This document shows, piece after piece, positions 8,487 through 16,438 of a stretch of 64,000 nt of DNA. Source of the stretch: DASWNP01 sp036399175 (lineage in GTDB: Bacteria > Acidobacteriota > Blastocatellia > Pyrinomonadales > Pyrinomonadaceae). Made by a program: the position numbers and the translations under genes. Numbering within the stretch: the stretch's first letter is position 1; each line of letters starts with the position of its first letter. The notes beneath the pieces are model-generated. The model saw nothing but the letters and a program-made list of their open reading frames with translations, was not told the DNA's origin and did not search any database. The DNA lies in NCBI GenBank assembly GCA_036399175.1, contig DASWNP010000058.1:1-64000 (forward strand). The letters run 5' to 3'.

Positions 8487-8960
8487 CTAATTTTTCTCCG
8501 TCAATTCGGAAACAAGGAACTCCGGGGTGACTATCATGGGGACGAAGAAACCGGCGGCCGTGTTGAAGAGACGGATGCGCGCCTGCCTGCGGACGTTCGC
8601 CAGATGACCGAAGTTCCATGTAACTAGATAGTCTATTTTGTGAAATGAGGCAACCGCTACGTGCATGGCGTCGCCGATGTACTTGCGGTGGAAGATGCCG
8701 CGCGAGATGTAGCCCTCGGCGAGAATCGTCGCGTTGTCGGTCAGCTCCACCTGTTCGAGCGGCTCGACGAGTTTGAGGTAGCCCGTTCGATGCGGCTCGG
8801 GGATGCGCTCAAGCTCGCGGCGGACAAGCGGCGAGATGACGGCGCGATACTCCGACATTTCGTGCTCCCACCAGCGAATCGTCAGGTCGCGCCGGAAGGG
8901 CTCGCCGTTGTCGAGATACGCGCCGACGACAGAGGTCTCCAGATAGATGCTCTGCTTCAT
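8487..8960 (-). CDS. PIN-domain protein, VapC-like
   Basis: A 157-residue single-domain PIN protein, the fold of Mg2+-dependent ribonuclease toxins. Acidic positions fit the family: IYLETSV at the N-terminus (with E8 where many members have D), GDAMHVAVA in the middle, and DYLVTWNF near the C-terminus. If active it would cleave RNA in the cytoplasm. The start codon (ATG, 8960) overlaps the stop of the TPR/protease gene as ATGA, so its translation depends on an unrelated secreted-protein gene. The putative antitoxin is downstream rather than upstream, the reverse of most vapBC operons. Confidence 0.85.
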   Translation of the reverse strand: MKQSIYLETSVVGAYLDNGEPFRRDLTIRWWEHEMSEYRAVISPLVRRELERIPEPHRTGYLKLVEPLEQVELTDNATILAEGYISRGIFHRKYIGDAMHVAVASFHKIDYLVTWNFGHLANVRRQARIRLFNTAAGFFVPMIVTPEFLVSELTEKN

Positions 8961-10588
8961 GGCTGGCTCGTGACGATGGGAGGCACGCTCGGCCGCATCT
9001 CTTCGGCGGGCTGTGCGGCAGCGTAGGGTTCGAGACGCACGACGGCGCGCTGGAAGTCGAAGGTGACGCGGTAGTGGCGCAGGACGTTGCCGCCGACGAT
9101 GCCGGTCTGCTCGAAGCCGGAAGTCTCGTTGAGCGAGTCCATGTCGAGCACGGCGGCGGAGACTCGCGGGTGCACGCGCGGGCCCACTTGTATGCGCGGC
9201 AGCATGAGCACGGGCACGCCGTCGGTCACTCCGGCTGCGCCGTAGACAGTCAGGAGCGTAGTCTGTTTAAGAGGCTCAAGAGCTTCAAGCTCGCGCTCAA
9301 GCAGAGCCTTCGAGACGACGGAGATGGTCGCTCCCGTGTCCATGATGAAGTTGAGCGGCTTGGTCACGCCGTCGAGCTGTACCTCTCCGCTCCAGAAGCC
9401 GCTCGAAGTGGTGCGAATCGGAACTTCAATCCCGACGGGCTGCGCCAGAGTGGCTTCGACGGCGCGCTCGCGCGCGTCTTCGCGCAGAAGCGTCATCGAG
9501 CGTCCGGCGTAATCGACCGTTGCGAGATACTTGGAGATGACGGAGAGGCCGATGTAGCCGTCGATGGGCTCGTGCTTGTTGTAGAACTGGCGGATGTAGA
9601 CGGGCACGTTCTCGATGCGCGCGTCGGCCATCTGGAGCGAGCGCAGGAAGCCGTAGATAATCTCGAAGCGACCGCCGCCGCCGACCGCACGCGCCATGCC
9701 GCCGCGCGCCACAGGCCGCAAGCCCAGCCGCTCGGACGCCTCCAGAGAGATGACGCACATGCCTGCGCCCGTGTCGATGACGAAGCGCAGAGGCTCTTTC
9801 GAGTCGTTGATGCGAACCTCGACGATGGGACGGTTGTTCAGAATCTCGAAGGGAATTTTGGCGTTTGATGCGCCGGTAGCACGCAGAAGGCTGCGCTGCG
9901 TGCCGAGGTAGCGGAGAAAGTCGATGAGGCCGCGAATGCGTGCGCGACGTTCGGCGTCTGTGCGCGGCGCGATGCGCAGGAAACGCTCGTAGGAATCGGC
10001 GGCTTCGGCGTAGCGCTCGAAGCGCGCGGCTACCTGTCCGAGGTTGAAATGATAGTCGGGCTCGTTCTGGTCGATGAAGGCGGCGCGGCGCAAGCCCGAA
10101 AGGCTCTGCGCCAGACGGTTCTCGTAGAAATCGACCATCGCGAGGCCGGCAATCGCCATCGCCTCGTCCTCCTTGAAGCTCAGAGCCGTGCGAAACTCTT
10201 CGACCGAGAGACGAAAATCTCCCGAGCCCAGGAGCGCCGCGCCGAGCAAGGCGTGTGCGCGCGGCGAAGTGGGCTCGACCGAGATGACGCGCGCCGCCGC
10301 GTCGAAAGCTTCCTGATTCTTGCGCTGTTTCAGGAGAGCGTAGCTCAGGCCGAGTCGCGCCTGTAGGTCGCGCGCGTTCTTGGCGAGCATCTCGCGGTAG
10401 AGTTTTTCTGCCAGCTCAAACTCGCCTTCGCGCGAGGCTCGCTCGGCGCGCTGTCGCTCCTTATCGCCCGCCGCAAAAGCCGATGCGCCGGGCAGCAGGT
10501 CGCCCGCCACGAACGACGCGGCGCAGATGGAGAAGGCGGCCAACGCTGCGACCGCCCGTCGATGCGCTCTTTTCAAGGGGAACTTCAT
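8957..10588 (-). CDS. Secreted TPR protein with two retropepsin-like domains
   Basis: 543 residues from the ATG at 10588, which has a GGAG ribosome site 6 bases upstream; the TTG at 10600 is less likely. A signal peptide covers about residues 1-38. TPR-type helical repeats follow (about 45-200), then two aspartic-protease-like domains. The first carries FVIDTGAGMCV (about residue 272) and the second FIMDTGATISV. Retroviral-type proteases dimerise to bring two DTG loops together; here a single chain supplies both. The domain order suggests a periplasmic protease or peptide-binding protein using TPRs to hold partners. Substrates are unknown. Confidence 0.82.
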   Translation of the reverse strand: MKFPLKRAHRRAVAALAAFSICAASFVAGDLLPGASAFAAGDKERQRAERASREGEFELAEKLYREMLAKNARDLQARLGLSYALLKQRKNQEAFDAAARVISVEPTSPRAHALLGAALLGSGDFRLSVEEFRTALSFKEDEAMAIAGLAMVDFYENRLAQSLSGLRRAAFIDQNEPDYHFNLGQVAARFERYAEAADSYERFLRIAPRTDAERRARIRGLIDFLRYLGTQRSLLRATGASNAKIPFEILNNRPIVEVRINDSKEPLRFVIDTGAGMCVISLEASERLGLRPVARGGMARAVGGGGRFEIIYGFLRSLQMADARIENVPVYIRQFYNKHEPIDGYIGLSVISKYLATVDYAGRSMTLLREDARERAVEATLAQPVGIEVPIRTTSSGFWSGEVQLDGVTKPLNFIMDTGATISVVSKALLERELEALEPLKQTTLLTVYGAAGVTDGVPVLMLPRIQVGPRVHPRVSAAVLDMDSLNETSGFEQTGIVGGNVLRHYRVTFDFQRAVVRLEPYAAAQPAEEMRPSVPPIVTSQP

Positions 10589-10760
10589 GGGGAACTCCAA
10601 AGGGGTTTCGAGAGTTTCGTCCGGCGACGATTGAAAGAAGACTGATGCCCGCCTGTTTCCTGCGCTTCGGCTTACGCGCTTGTGATGTGAATAATTGAGA
10701 TGCGGAAAGTCGCTTGCAAGTCAAAATAAATCAAAAAATCTCATTCGCGTTCCGGCTCTC

Positions 10761-11423
10761 TCACTTCAGAATCTCGCCCGTCTTCATCGACCAGAGCACG
10801 AGGTCAAGCTCGTCGAAATCTATCTCCAGCTCGTCGGCGAAGCGGCGCAGCTTCTCTTCGGTCGAAAGGTAGCGCGAGCGCGTCGAGGGCGGCTGCGGCG
10901 AGTCGAGACGGCCAAGCTCGTGGAGGCTTCGCAGAATGTGCTTGTCGAGGATGGCGTAGCCGCTCAAGCCTATATTGCGCAGGAAGTGGCTCGCCTCTTT
11001 GTAGCCGAGTCCTTTGATGCGCCGCTCGCGCGCCAGCCAGTCGCGCCGCTCAAGCGGGTCTCGAAAGCTCGACAGACGCTCGCGCAGGCGCATCCGGCAA
11101 TCCTCTCTCAAAAACTCGCGCGTCACGACGATGTAGCCCGAGCGCGAATTCGGGTAGCGATGCACGCCGTTTAAGACTCCGGCCAGCTCGGCGTGCGCGC
11201 CCGCGTCGAGCAACGGCCTGACGGCCTCAATCGAGCGCAAACCCATCCGCGCCGAAGCGCCCGCTGTGAAGATACAGAAGACCAGCTCTTCCCAAAGCCG
11301 CTCGTCCGAGCCCGTCTCCCAGACCTCGCGGAACTCTGCGAGGCGTGCGCGAATCGCTGCGGCGCGTGCGCTGTGAGCCGCGCGTATTTTTTCGATGGTG
11401 ACGGGTTGACTGTCTCGCCGCAA
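10761..11423 (-). CDS. 8-oxoguanine DNA glycosylase/lyase, Ogg2 type
   Basis: Base-excision repair enzyme that removes 8-oxoguanine and nicks the abasic site. The 220-residue length fits the archaeal/Thermotoga Ogg2 family. The helix-hairpin-helix segment KGLGYKEASHFLRNIG holds the catalytic lysine K142, and ILDKHILR holds the aspartate D160. Their 18-residue spacing matches the family. The C-terminal FDELDLVLWSMKTGEILK is the conserved guanine-pocket end. The only start codon I find is a TTG at 11423, with no clear ribosome site, so the true start is uncertain by a few residues. It appears to be a single-gene unit. Confidence 0.9.
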   Translation of the reverse strand: MRRDSQPVTIEKIRAAHSARAAAIRARLAEFREVWETGSDERLWEELVFCIFTAGASARMGLRSIEAVRPLLDAGAHAELAGVLNGVHRYPNSRSGYIVVTREFLREDCRMRLRERLSSFRDPLERRDWLARERRIKGLGYKEASHFLRNIGLSGYAILDKHILRSLHELGRLDSPQPPSTRSRYLSTEEKLRRFADELEIDFDELDLVLWSMKTGEILK

Positions 11424-11502
11424 GGTGGTTCGTCAAAAAACGAGGCTCAATCTGCGCTTCAAATATTATGAACCCATCCTCCGCGTTGTCAAAGAGGAAT
11501 TA

Positions 11503-11615
11503 GTAAATCGTGAATCGTGAATCGTAAATAGAGAAGACCTGTGAATCGTGAAGGCTCAACGCTGAATAGGTAAGAGCTGTCTTTCACTATTTACGATTCA
11601 CGATTCACGATTTAC
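11503..11615. repeat. Heptamer-arm inverted repeat (GTAAATC/GTGAATC)
   Basis: The arms match those of the 8410 element. The interior is longer and holds a second partial copy (GTGAATCGTGAAG near 11541). It lies in the divergent gap between ogg and dacB. Confidence 0.8.
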
Positions 11616-11632
11616 CACTCTTGGAATACCAG

Positions 11633-11661
11633 TTGCTTTCCGCGTTTATGGCGCGTATAAG
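11633..11661 (+). promoter_or_regulatory. Candidate promoter for the PBP4-like gene
   Basis: TTGCTT (11633), a 17-bp spacer and TATAAG (11656) form a plausible sigma-70 promoter 138 bp before the start codon at 11799. The rest of the gap to 11798 shows nothing else. Confidence 0.4.
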
Positions 11662-11798
11662 GTGCATACATCTCGTACGCGACAAAAGCGCATCTAAGCT
11701 TGCGCCCCACATCTCTTCCTGTGGCTAGCCACGCACGTCCGACGCTCGGACGTGTGTTATGATTCGCCACTTTCAAAAGCTCCGGTCTGAGGGTACGA

Positions 11799-13199
11799 AT
11801 GTTGAAGACGAAGATAGCTCAGTTAGTCGTCACGTTCTTTCTGCTGGTGTCGCTCGCTTCGGTTGTGAGCGCGCAGGAGAATCCGGTCGGCAGGTCAACG
11901 CAGATGCCGCCGCAGCCGCAGTCGCCTGTGAGCGTGCCGCCTCTGCCGCCTGTGGGCGACGTGGAACTGGTGAGCGAAGTCCCGCTCGTCAGCGAGGACG
12001 CGACGCTCTTTCCCGTCGAGAAGCCGCTCTTTCTCAGGCAGGGCGTGCTCGTCGAGACGCTCGACGGCAAAATCCTGTTGGAGCAGGGAGCAGACCAGGG
12101 TTTCAATCCGGCGTCGGCCATCAAGCTTGGGACGGCGCTCGTCGCGCTGCGCACGTTCGGGCCTGAGCATCGCTTTGCGACTGCCGTCTGGACGACGGGC
12201 ACGTTCGACGCGACGACTTCGACCGTCAACGGCGACCTCATCATCTCAGGACGCGACCCTTCCTTTCACGACGAGCACGCAATCCTTCTGGCGCGCGAGC
12301 TGAACCGATTGGGGATTCGCGTCGTCAGTGGCGACCTCATCGTCGCCCCGCGCTTCACGATGAACTTCAGCGCCTCGGCGCAACGCTCGGGCGAGCGTCT
12401 CTACGACACGCTTGACTCGACGCGCCGCCCCGCCTCGGCCACGCGCGCCTGGTACGAGAGCCGCATCGCGACGCGCGATACGGCTAACCTTTCGACGCCG
12501 CCGAGCGTCGCCGTGATGGGCGCGGTCTACGTTAATTCCGTTCCGGTGGGTGCGAAGATGGTCGTCACACACAGGTCGAGCCCGCTCGTCGATATTCTGA
12601 AGGTGCTGCTCTGCTACTCTAACAACTTCATGGCCGAACGGCTCGGCGACATGCTCGGCAGCTCCGAGGGCTTGCGCCGTTTCTTCGTCAACGAGCTTAA
12701 AATTCCCGACTACGAAGTGAGGTTGGCTTCGACGAGCGGCCTCGGCGTCAATCGCCTGACGCCGCGCGGGATGTTGAAGGTTTATCGCGCGCTGCGCAAC
12801 GAGCTTTCCAGACACGGGCTCTCGCCCGCAGACATTATGCCCGTCGCAGGCATCGACCCCGGCACGCTTGAGAAACGCTATCGCACTTCGCCCGCACGCG
12901 GCAGCATCATCGCCAAGACAGGCACGCTCATTCGCACCGACGGCGGAGCCAGCGCACTCGTCGGGCAGTTCCGCACGCAGAGCGGCGAAACGCTCCTCTT
13001 CGTCATCTTCAACCAGCGCGGCAGCGTCTGGCGCTTCCGCGAGGCGCAGGACAGGCTCATCGCCGAACTCCAGTTCGCGCGCGGCGGCCCTGCTCCCTTC
13101 TCCTATTCGCCCCACACCCTCGCTATGCGACTCGCCGACACCGAGCTTGACAGGGCCAAGCCAGCTAACGCCGAAGAGTACGAGCCAGACTCAAACTAA
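11799..13199 (+). CDS. D-Ala-D-Ala carboxypeptidase, PBP4/S13 family
   Basis: Exported serine peptidase trimming or cutting D-Ala cross-links in peptidoglycan. A signal peptide ends near SVVSA (residues 21-25). A proline-rich linker (QPQSPVSVPPLPP) follows. All three penicillin-binding motifs are present: S106-A-I-K109, S274-N-N276 and K373-T-G. The 466-residue length and the insert between the first two motifs fit PBP4, although the inserts look smaller than in E. coli DacB. The start is the ATG at 11799. The stop codon lies inside the left arm of a repeat element. Confidence 0.9.
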   Translation: MLKTKIAQLVVTFFLLVSLASVVSAQENPVGRSTQMPPQPQSPVSVPPLPPVGDVELVSEVPLVSEDATLFPVEKPLFLRQGVLVETLDGKILLEQGADQGFNPASAIKLGTALVALRTFGPEHRFATAVWTTGTFDATTSTVNGDLIISGRDPSFHDEHAILLARELNRLGIRVVSGDLIVAPRFTMNFSASAQRSGERLYDTLDSTRRPASATRAWYESRIATRDTANLSTPPSVAVMGAVYVNSVPVGAKMVVTHRSSPLVDILKVLLCYSNNFMAERLGDMLGSSEGLRRFFVNELKIPDYEVRLASTSGLGVNRLTPRGMLKVYRALRNELSRHGLSPADIMPVAGIDPGTLEKRYRTSPARGSIIAKTGTLIRTDGGASALVGQFRTQSGETLLFVIFNQRGSVWRFREAQDRLIAELQFARGGPAPFSYSPHTLAMRLADTELDRAKPANAEEYEPDSN

Positions 13200-13279
13200 A
13201 TGATGAATGCGGAATGAGGAATGATGAATGAAAGCAAGTTGTCTTTCATTCATCATTCCTCATTCCGCATTCATCATTT
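13198..13279. repeat. Heptamer-arm perfect hairpin (TGAATGC/GGAATGA)
   Basis: A nearly perfect palindrome of about 37 bases per arm with apex CAAGTTGT. It includes the TAA stop of the preceding gene. Same family as 4160-4294 and 63358-63476. Confidence 0.9.
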
Positions 13280-13289
13280 CAAAAAGTTC

Positions 13290-13321
13290 GCGCCCCGACG
13301 GCCTGAGAGTCGCCGGGGCGC
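13290..13321 (+). terminator. GC-rich hairpin, possible terminator
   Basis: The stem GCGCCCCG pairs with CGGGGCGC and is followed by only three Ts. It may end the dacB transcript. Confidence 0.4.
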
Positions 13322-14079
13322 TTTACGCCCCGCCTGCGCGCAGCGTGCGGCACCGCGCACAGGGGGACGAACCGGGTGGATTGTTTAAAGGGAAGCGCCG
13401 CTAAGGTTTCAGCTTTCGGGAAAGCTCCGCACGGCAGCCTTTCGTGGCAGTTTCTCGCGTGGCTCTTCGTCTGAAGCTCGAAGACCGCCTGAGTTCGGTC
13501 TCAAGCGCCGAACGAACAGCCCCGCTTCTCCCAACAGCAACTCCCAAGCCAGAACACTTTCCCCGCCCCTGACTCTCACCTAAACCTCTCTCAACGCCAG
13601 CACTTGCCGCCTCCCACCAACTCGCCCTGCGCTCACCCCTCCACACTCACGCACCCTCCCCGTGTTTCCGTCGGTAACAAGCCCTATGTAACGAAGGTGA
13701 GAAAAGCTACGTGTAGAGCAGTGACAAGTGACAAGTGACGAGCAAGACAAAGAGAAGTGATGAGTGATGCGTAATGAATGATGAGTGAAAGATGAAGAGC
13801 TTCTATCTCATCATTCATCACTCATTACTCATCACTGGTTTTGCTTGTCACTCGTCACTTGTCACTCGTCACTGCTTTTGTGTAGTTGGCTTCCTAATCT
13901 GTCACGGAAGGTGACGTTGGGGGGTTGGGGTGTGTTCCTGTGGGAAGCGGTTAAGGCGCGTGTTTGGCGGGGTGGAGGGGGATGGCATTGGCTTTGCACA
14001 AGCGGGTGCGTGTGAGAACCGGCGTTCGCGCCCGGCTTGGAATTTCGGATTGACTCCCTCGGTGCTTTTGGAGACGTAG
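13322..14079. other. Non-coding gap before the pilin cassette
   Basis: Apart from the nested repeat at 13719-13874 I see no credible gene. Short open frames here lack codon bias and ribosome sites. A GGAG ribosome site lies just before the pilin gene at 14080. Confidence 0.5.
13719..13874. repeat. Nested heptamer-arm element (GTGACAA outside, GTGATGA inside)
   Basis: Outer arms of GTGACAA/GTGACGA units enclose inner arms of GTGATGA/ATGAGTG units. The apex is AAGAGCTTCTATC. The same two-layer element recurs at 26248-26379. Confidence 0.88.
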
Positions 14080-15204
14080 ATGAAGAAGCGAACCACGAGC
14101 TTTGGCATGAGCGCCCGCGCAGGCTCCGGGCGGCAGCAGGGTTTCACCATCATTCAGTTGGCCGTGACGGTGACGGTGGCCGCCATCGTCACCACCTTCG
14201 GCGTCATGGGCATCGCCAGAGCGCGCGACCGCATGTATCTCAACAATTCGCTGCAAGAACTGGCGGGTTACCTGGAGAAGGCGCGCGTCGATTCGATTCG
14301 CCGTCGCGCCGAGGCCGGCGAGGAAGCGACCTTCACGGTGCTCCCCACCGTCCCCGCCGGCGGGCTCTCTACGACCTACGAAATCAATATGGATTTCAAC
14401 AGGGACGGAGAAGTCGAAGCCAACGAGGTTCGCACCATCAAGCTGCCGGAGGGCGTCGTCTTCACGCCGGGCACGGGCACGCCCACCATCACCTTCGACT
14501 GGCGCGGCCAGACCGGCGGCGACCGCTCGCTCTTTATCTATCACGTCAACCTCTCCGACACGGAGGCAGACCCTCCGAGCATACGCATCTCCGGCCTCGG
14601 CGACGTGACGGTCAACAGCACCGTCACCGTGCCCATCATCAACATCCAACCCAACCTGCTCGGCACGCCCACGCCGACGCCCACGCCGACGCCCACGCCG
14701 ACGCCCACTCCCACAGCGACGCCGACGCCGACGGCTACACCAACTCCCACACCGACGCCGACGCCTTCGCCTACACCCACACCCACGCCCACGCCGACGC
14801 CCACGCCGACGCCCACGCCGACGCCGACACCTACTCCTACGCCGACGCCAACACCGACGCCGACGCCTTCTCCGACGCCCACGCCAACGCCTTCGCAGCC
14901 AAGCTGTTCGATTGCAGCCACGCCCGCCGACGTGACCGTCAAGCAGTTCTTCGGCTCGGTGGCTCTGGTGAACATCACGCTGCCGGGGATGACCAGCCCG
15001 GCGACTGTGACCGCCGTGCCGAGCAGCTCGGCGGAAATCGCGGCGGTAGTCAAAGGAACGCATTCCTCTTCGGGAACGGTTCCAGCCGGAGGCACGCTCG
15101 CCTTCCAGATCGTCTCTATCCGAGCCAACGCGGGTTTCACCTATCAGGTCACGTTCAAGTCCCAGTGCGGAGACAAGACCATCTCGGTCAAGGTTGTCCA
15201 GTAA
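14080..15204 (+). CDS. GspH/FimT-like pseudopilin with Thr-Pro linker
   Basis: First gene of a minor pseudopilin cassette. The prepilin site is G|FTIIQLAV followed by a hydrophobic helix. Position 5 of the mature form is Q instead of the usual E. A pilin-like globular part follows (residues 45-195), then about 75 residues of Thr-Pro repeats, then a C-terminal beta-rich domain of about 100 residues with cysteines at SCS and SQCGDK. It would be processed by prepilin peptidase and join a type IV pilus or type II secretion pseudopilus; the C-terminal domain would be displayed at the end of a stiff linker. The ATG has a GGAG ribosome site 8 bases upstream. Confidence 0.8.
   Translation: MKKRTTSFGMSARAGSGRQQGFTIIQLAVTVTVAAIVTTFGVMGIARARDRMYLNNSLQELAGYLEKARVDSIRRRAEAGEEATFTVLPTVPAGGLSTTYEINMDFNRDGEVEANEVRTIKLPEGVVFTPGTGTPTITFDWRGQTGGDRSLFIYHVNLSDTEADPPSIRISGLGDVTVNSTVTVPIINIQPNLLGTPTPTPTPTPTPTPTPTATPTPTATPTPTPTPTPSPTPTPTPTPTPTPTPTPTPTPTPTPTPTPTPTPSPTPTPTPSQPSCSIAATPADVTVKQFFGSVALVNITLPGMTSPATVTAVPSSSAEIAAVVKGTHSSSGTVPAGGTLAFQIVSIRANAGFTYQVTFKSQCGDKTISVKVVQ
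14668..14895 (+). repeat. Thr-Pro codon repeat
   Basis: About 228 bp of CCNACN codons encode an almost uninterrupted TP repeat with a few A and S substitutions. Synonymous codons vary, so recent slippage is not the only source. Confidence 0.9.
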
Positions 15205-15216
15205 AAGGAAAGAGCC

Positions 15217-15636
15217 ATGAAGGAAAGAATGCGAGATGAGCGCGGGTTTACCATCATCGAGGCTGCCCTCGCGCTCGTCGTGATGTCGGTAGTCGGCCTC
15301 GGCGCGGCCTCGCTCTTCGTCTACGCCATCAAGTTCAACTCGGGGGCGAACCAGCGCGCCACCTCGATGGCGCTCGCGCAGCAGCGCATGGAGGAGCTGC
15401 GCTCGCGCTCCTTCAGCCACGCGAGCCTCAACGCGACGAGCGCAACCGGCGTCTACGATTATCCGCACATCGCCGACCGCCCTTACGCCGTCAAGAAGAC
15501 CATCACGAATTCCACTTCGACGCTGAAAGTCATCACGCTTGAAGTGGGGCCTGCCGGAGTCGACGGCTGGGAGGAGACGCCCGTCGTGCTCACCAGCCGA
15601 CGCGCCAGCAGCGCCACCGGAAAGTACGTGAAGTGA
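15217..15636 (+). CDS. Minor pseudopilin, GspI/PilV-like
   Basis: A 139-residue type IV prepilin-like protein. A short basic leader precedes RG|FTIIEAALALVVMSVVGLGAA, with the conserved glutamate at position 5 and a transmembrane helix. The globular part has AQQRMEELRSRSF, typical of GspI/PilV. It would be cleaved by prepilin peptidase and placed in the pilus tip complex. It starts 12 bases after the preceding gene and its stop overlaps a possible GTG start of the next, so the four genes are probably one operon. Confidence 0.85.
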   Translation: MKERMRDERGFTIIEAALALVVMSVVGLGAASLFVYAIKFNSGANQRATSMALAQQRMEELRSRSFSHASLNATSATGVYDYPHIADRPYAVKKTITNSTSTLKVITLEVGPAGVDGWEETPVVLTSRRASSATGKYVK

Positions 15637-15686
15637 AGACGGACGACACGGCGCGAGCGCCGACCAGGAAGAGAGAGGAAGAGCTT

Positions 15687-16400
15687 ATGAGCGTACGACA
15701 GAGAAACAGTTCCAGAGAGGCGGGCTTCTCGCTCATCGAGTTGTCGATTGCGATGGCCGTCACGCTCGGCATCCTCGTCGTGGCGACCAACCTGCTCTCG
15801 CAATCCTTCGGCGTCCGCTCCAGAGAAGACCGCCAGTCAGACGCGCTCGCCGACGTACAGCGCGCCCTTCACATCATGGCGCGCGAGATAAGCAACAGCG
15901 GCTTCAGCATCCCGAGCCCTCTGACCTATACGCCCGCAGGCGGCGGAGCTTCGGCCACCGTACCCTCTAACGGCCTCCTGCTCAGCTACTGCGACGACGA
16001 GCAGCTCGCCTTCGTCTCCAATCTGAGCGCTGCTACTGCCTCCGACCAGAACGTCTCCGGCGCGAACGAGGCCGTCTACTATTCGCTCGAAACCGAGCCC
16101 GCGACCGGCAACAGCTATCTCGTGCGCGTCGATCTCAACAACAACAACAATACGATGGTGCTCGCTAATCGCATCGACGCCGTCGAGTTCATCTACGTTG
16201 ACAAAAATCCGACGACCGGCGCGCTCACCGAACTCGCCGCAGGCTCGTCGCCGACGGCCAACACCGTCGGCGTGAAGATTCGCGTCACGGTCGATTTGCC
16301 TGCGGTCGGCTCGCCGAAGTCGCCCGGCCACCAGCCCGCCTGGCAGACCGAGCTTGAGACGCAAGTCGTCCTGCGTAACGCCATCATCAGCTCATATTAA
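15687..16400 (+). CDS. Minor pseudopilin, PilW/GspJ-like
   Basis: A 237-residue prepilin-like protein with cleavage motif AG|FSLIELSIAMAVTLGILVVA and the conserved position-5 glutamate. DVQRALHIMAREISNSGF is typical of PilW. I chose the ATG at 15687 because GAGAGGAAGAG lies just upstream. An alternative GTG at 15633 overlaps the previous stop and would add an 18-residue charged leader. It is the third gene of the cassette. Confidence 0.85.
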   Translation: MSVRQRNSSREAGFSLIELSIAMAVTLGILVVATNLLSQSFGVRSREDRQSDALADVQRALHIMAREISNSGFSIPSPLTYTPAGGGASATVPSNGLLLSYCDDEQLAFVSNLSAATASDQNVSGANEAVYYSLETEPATGNSYLVRVDLNNNNNTMVLANRIDAVEFIYVDKNPTTGALTELAAGSSPTANTVGVKIRVTVDLPAVGSPKSPGHQPAWQTELETQVVLRNAIISSY

Positions 16401-16438
16401 AGAACCCCTCTGAAAAGTAACGTGTGAGGTTGATAGGG

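Noticed and set aside
13401..13646. 81-codon minus-strand frame in the gap after dacB
   Set aside because: Low-complexity, no ribosome site, no domain.
14541..15140. Long minus-strand frame rich in VGVG opposite the pilin gene
   Set aside because: It is the antisense image of the Thr-Pro codon repeat, with no ribosome site and no matching protein family.
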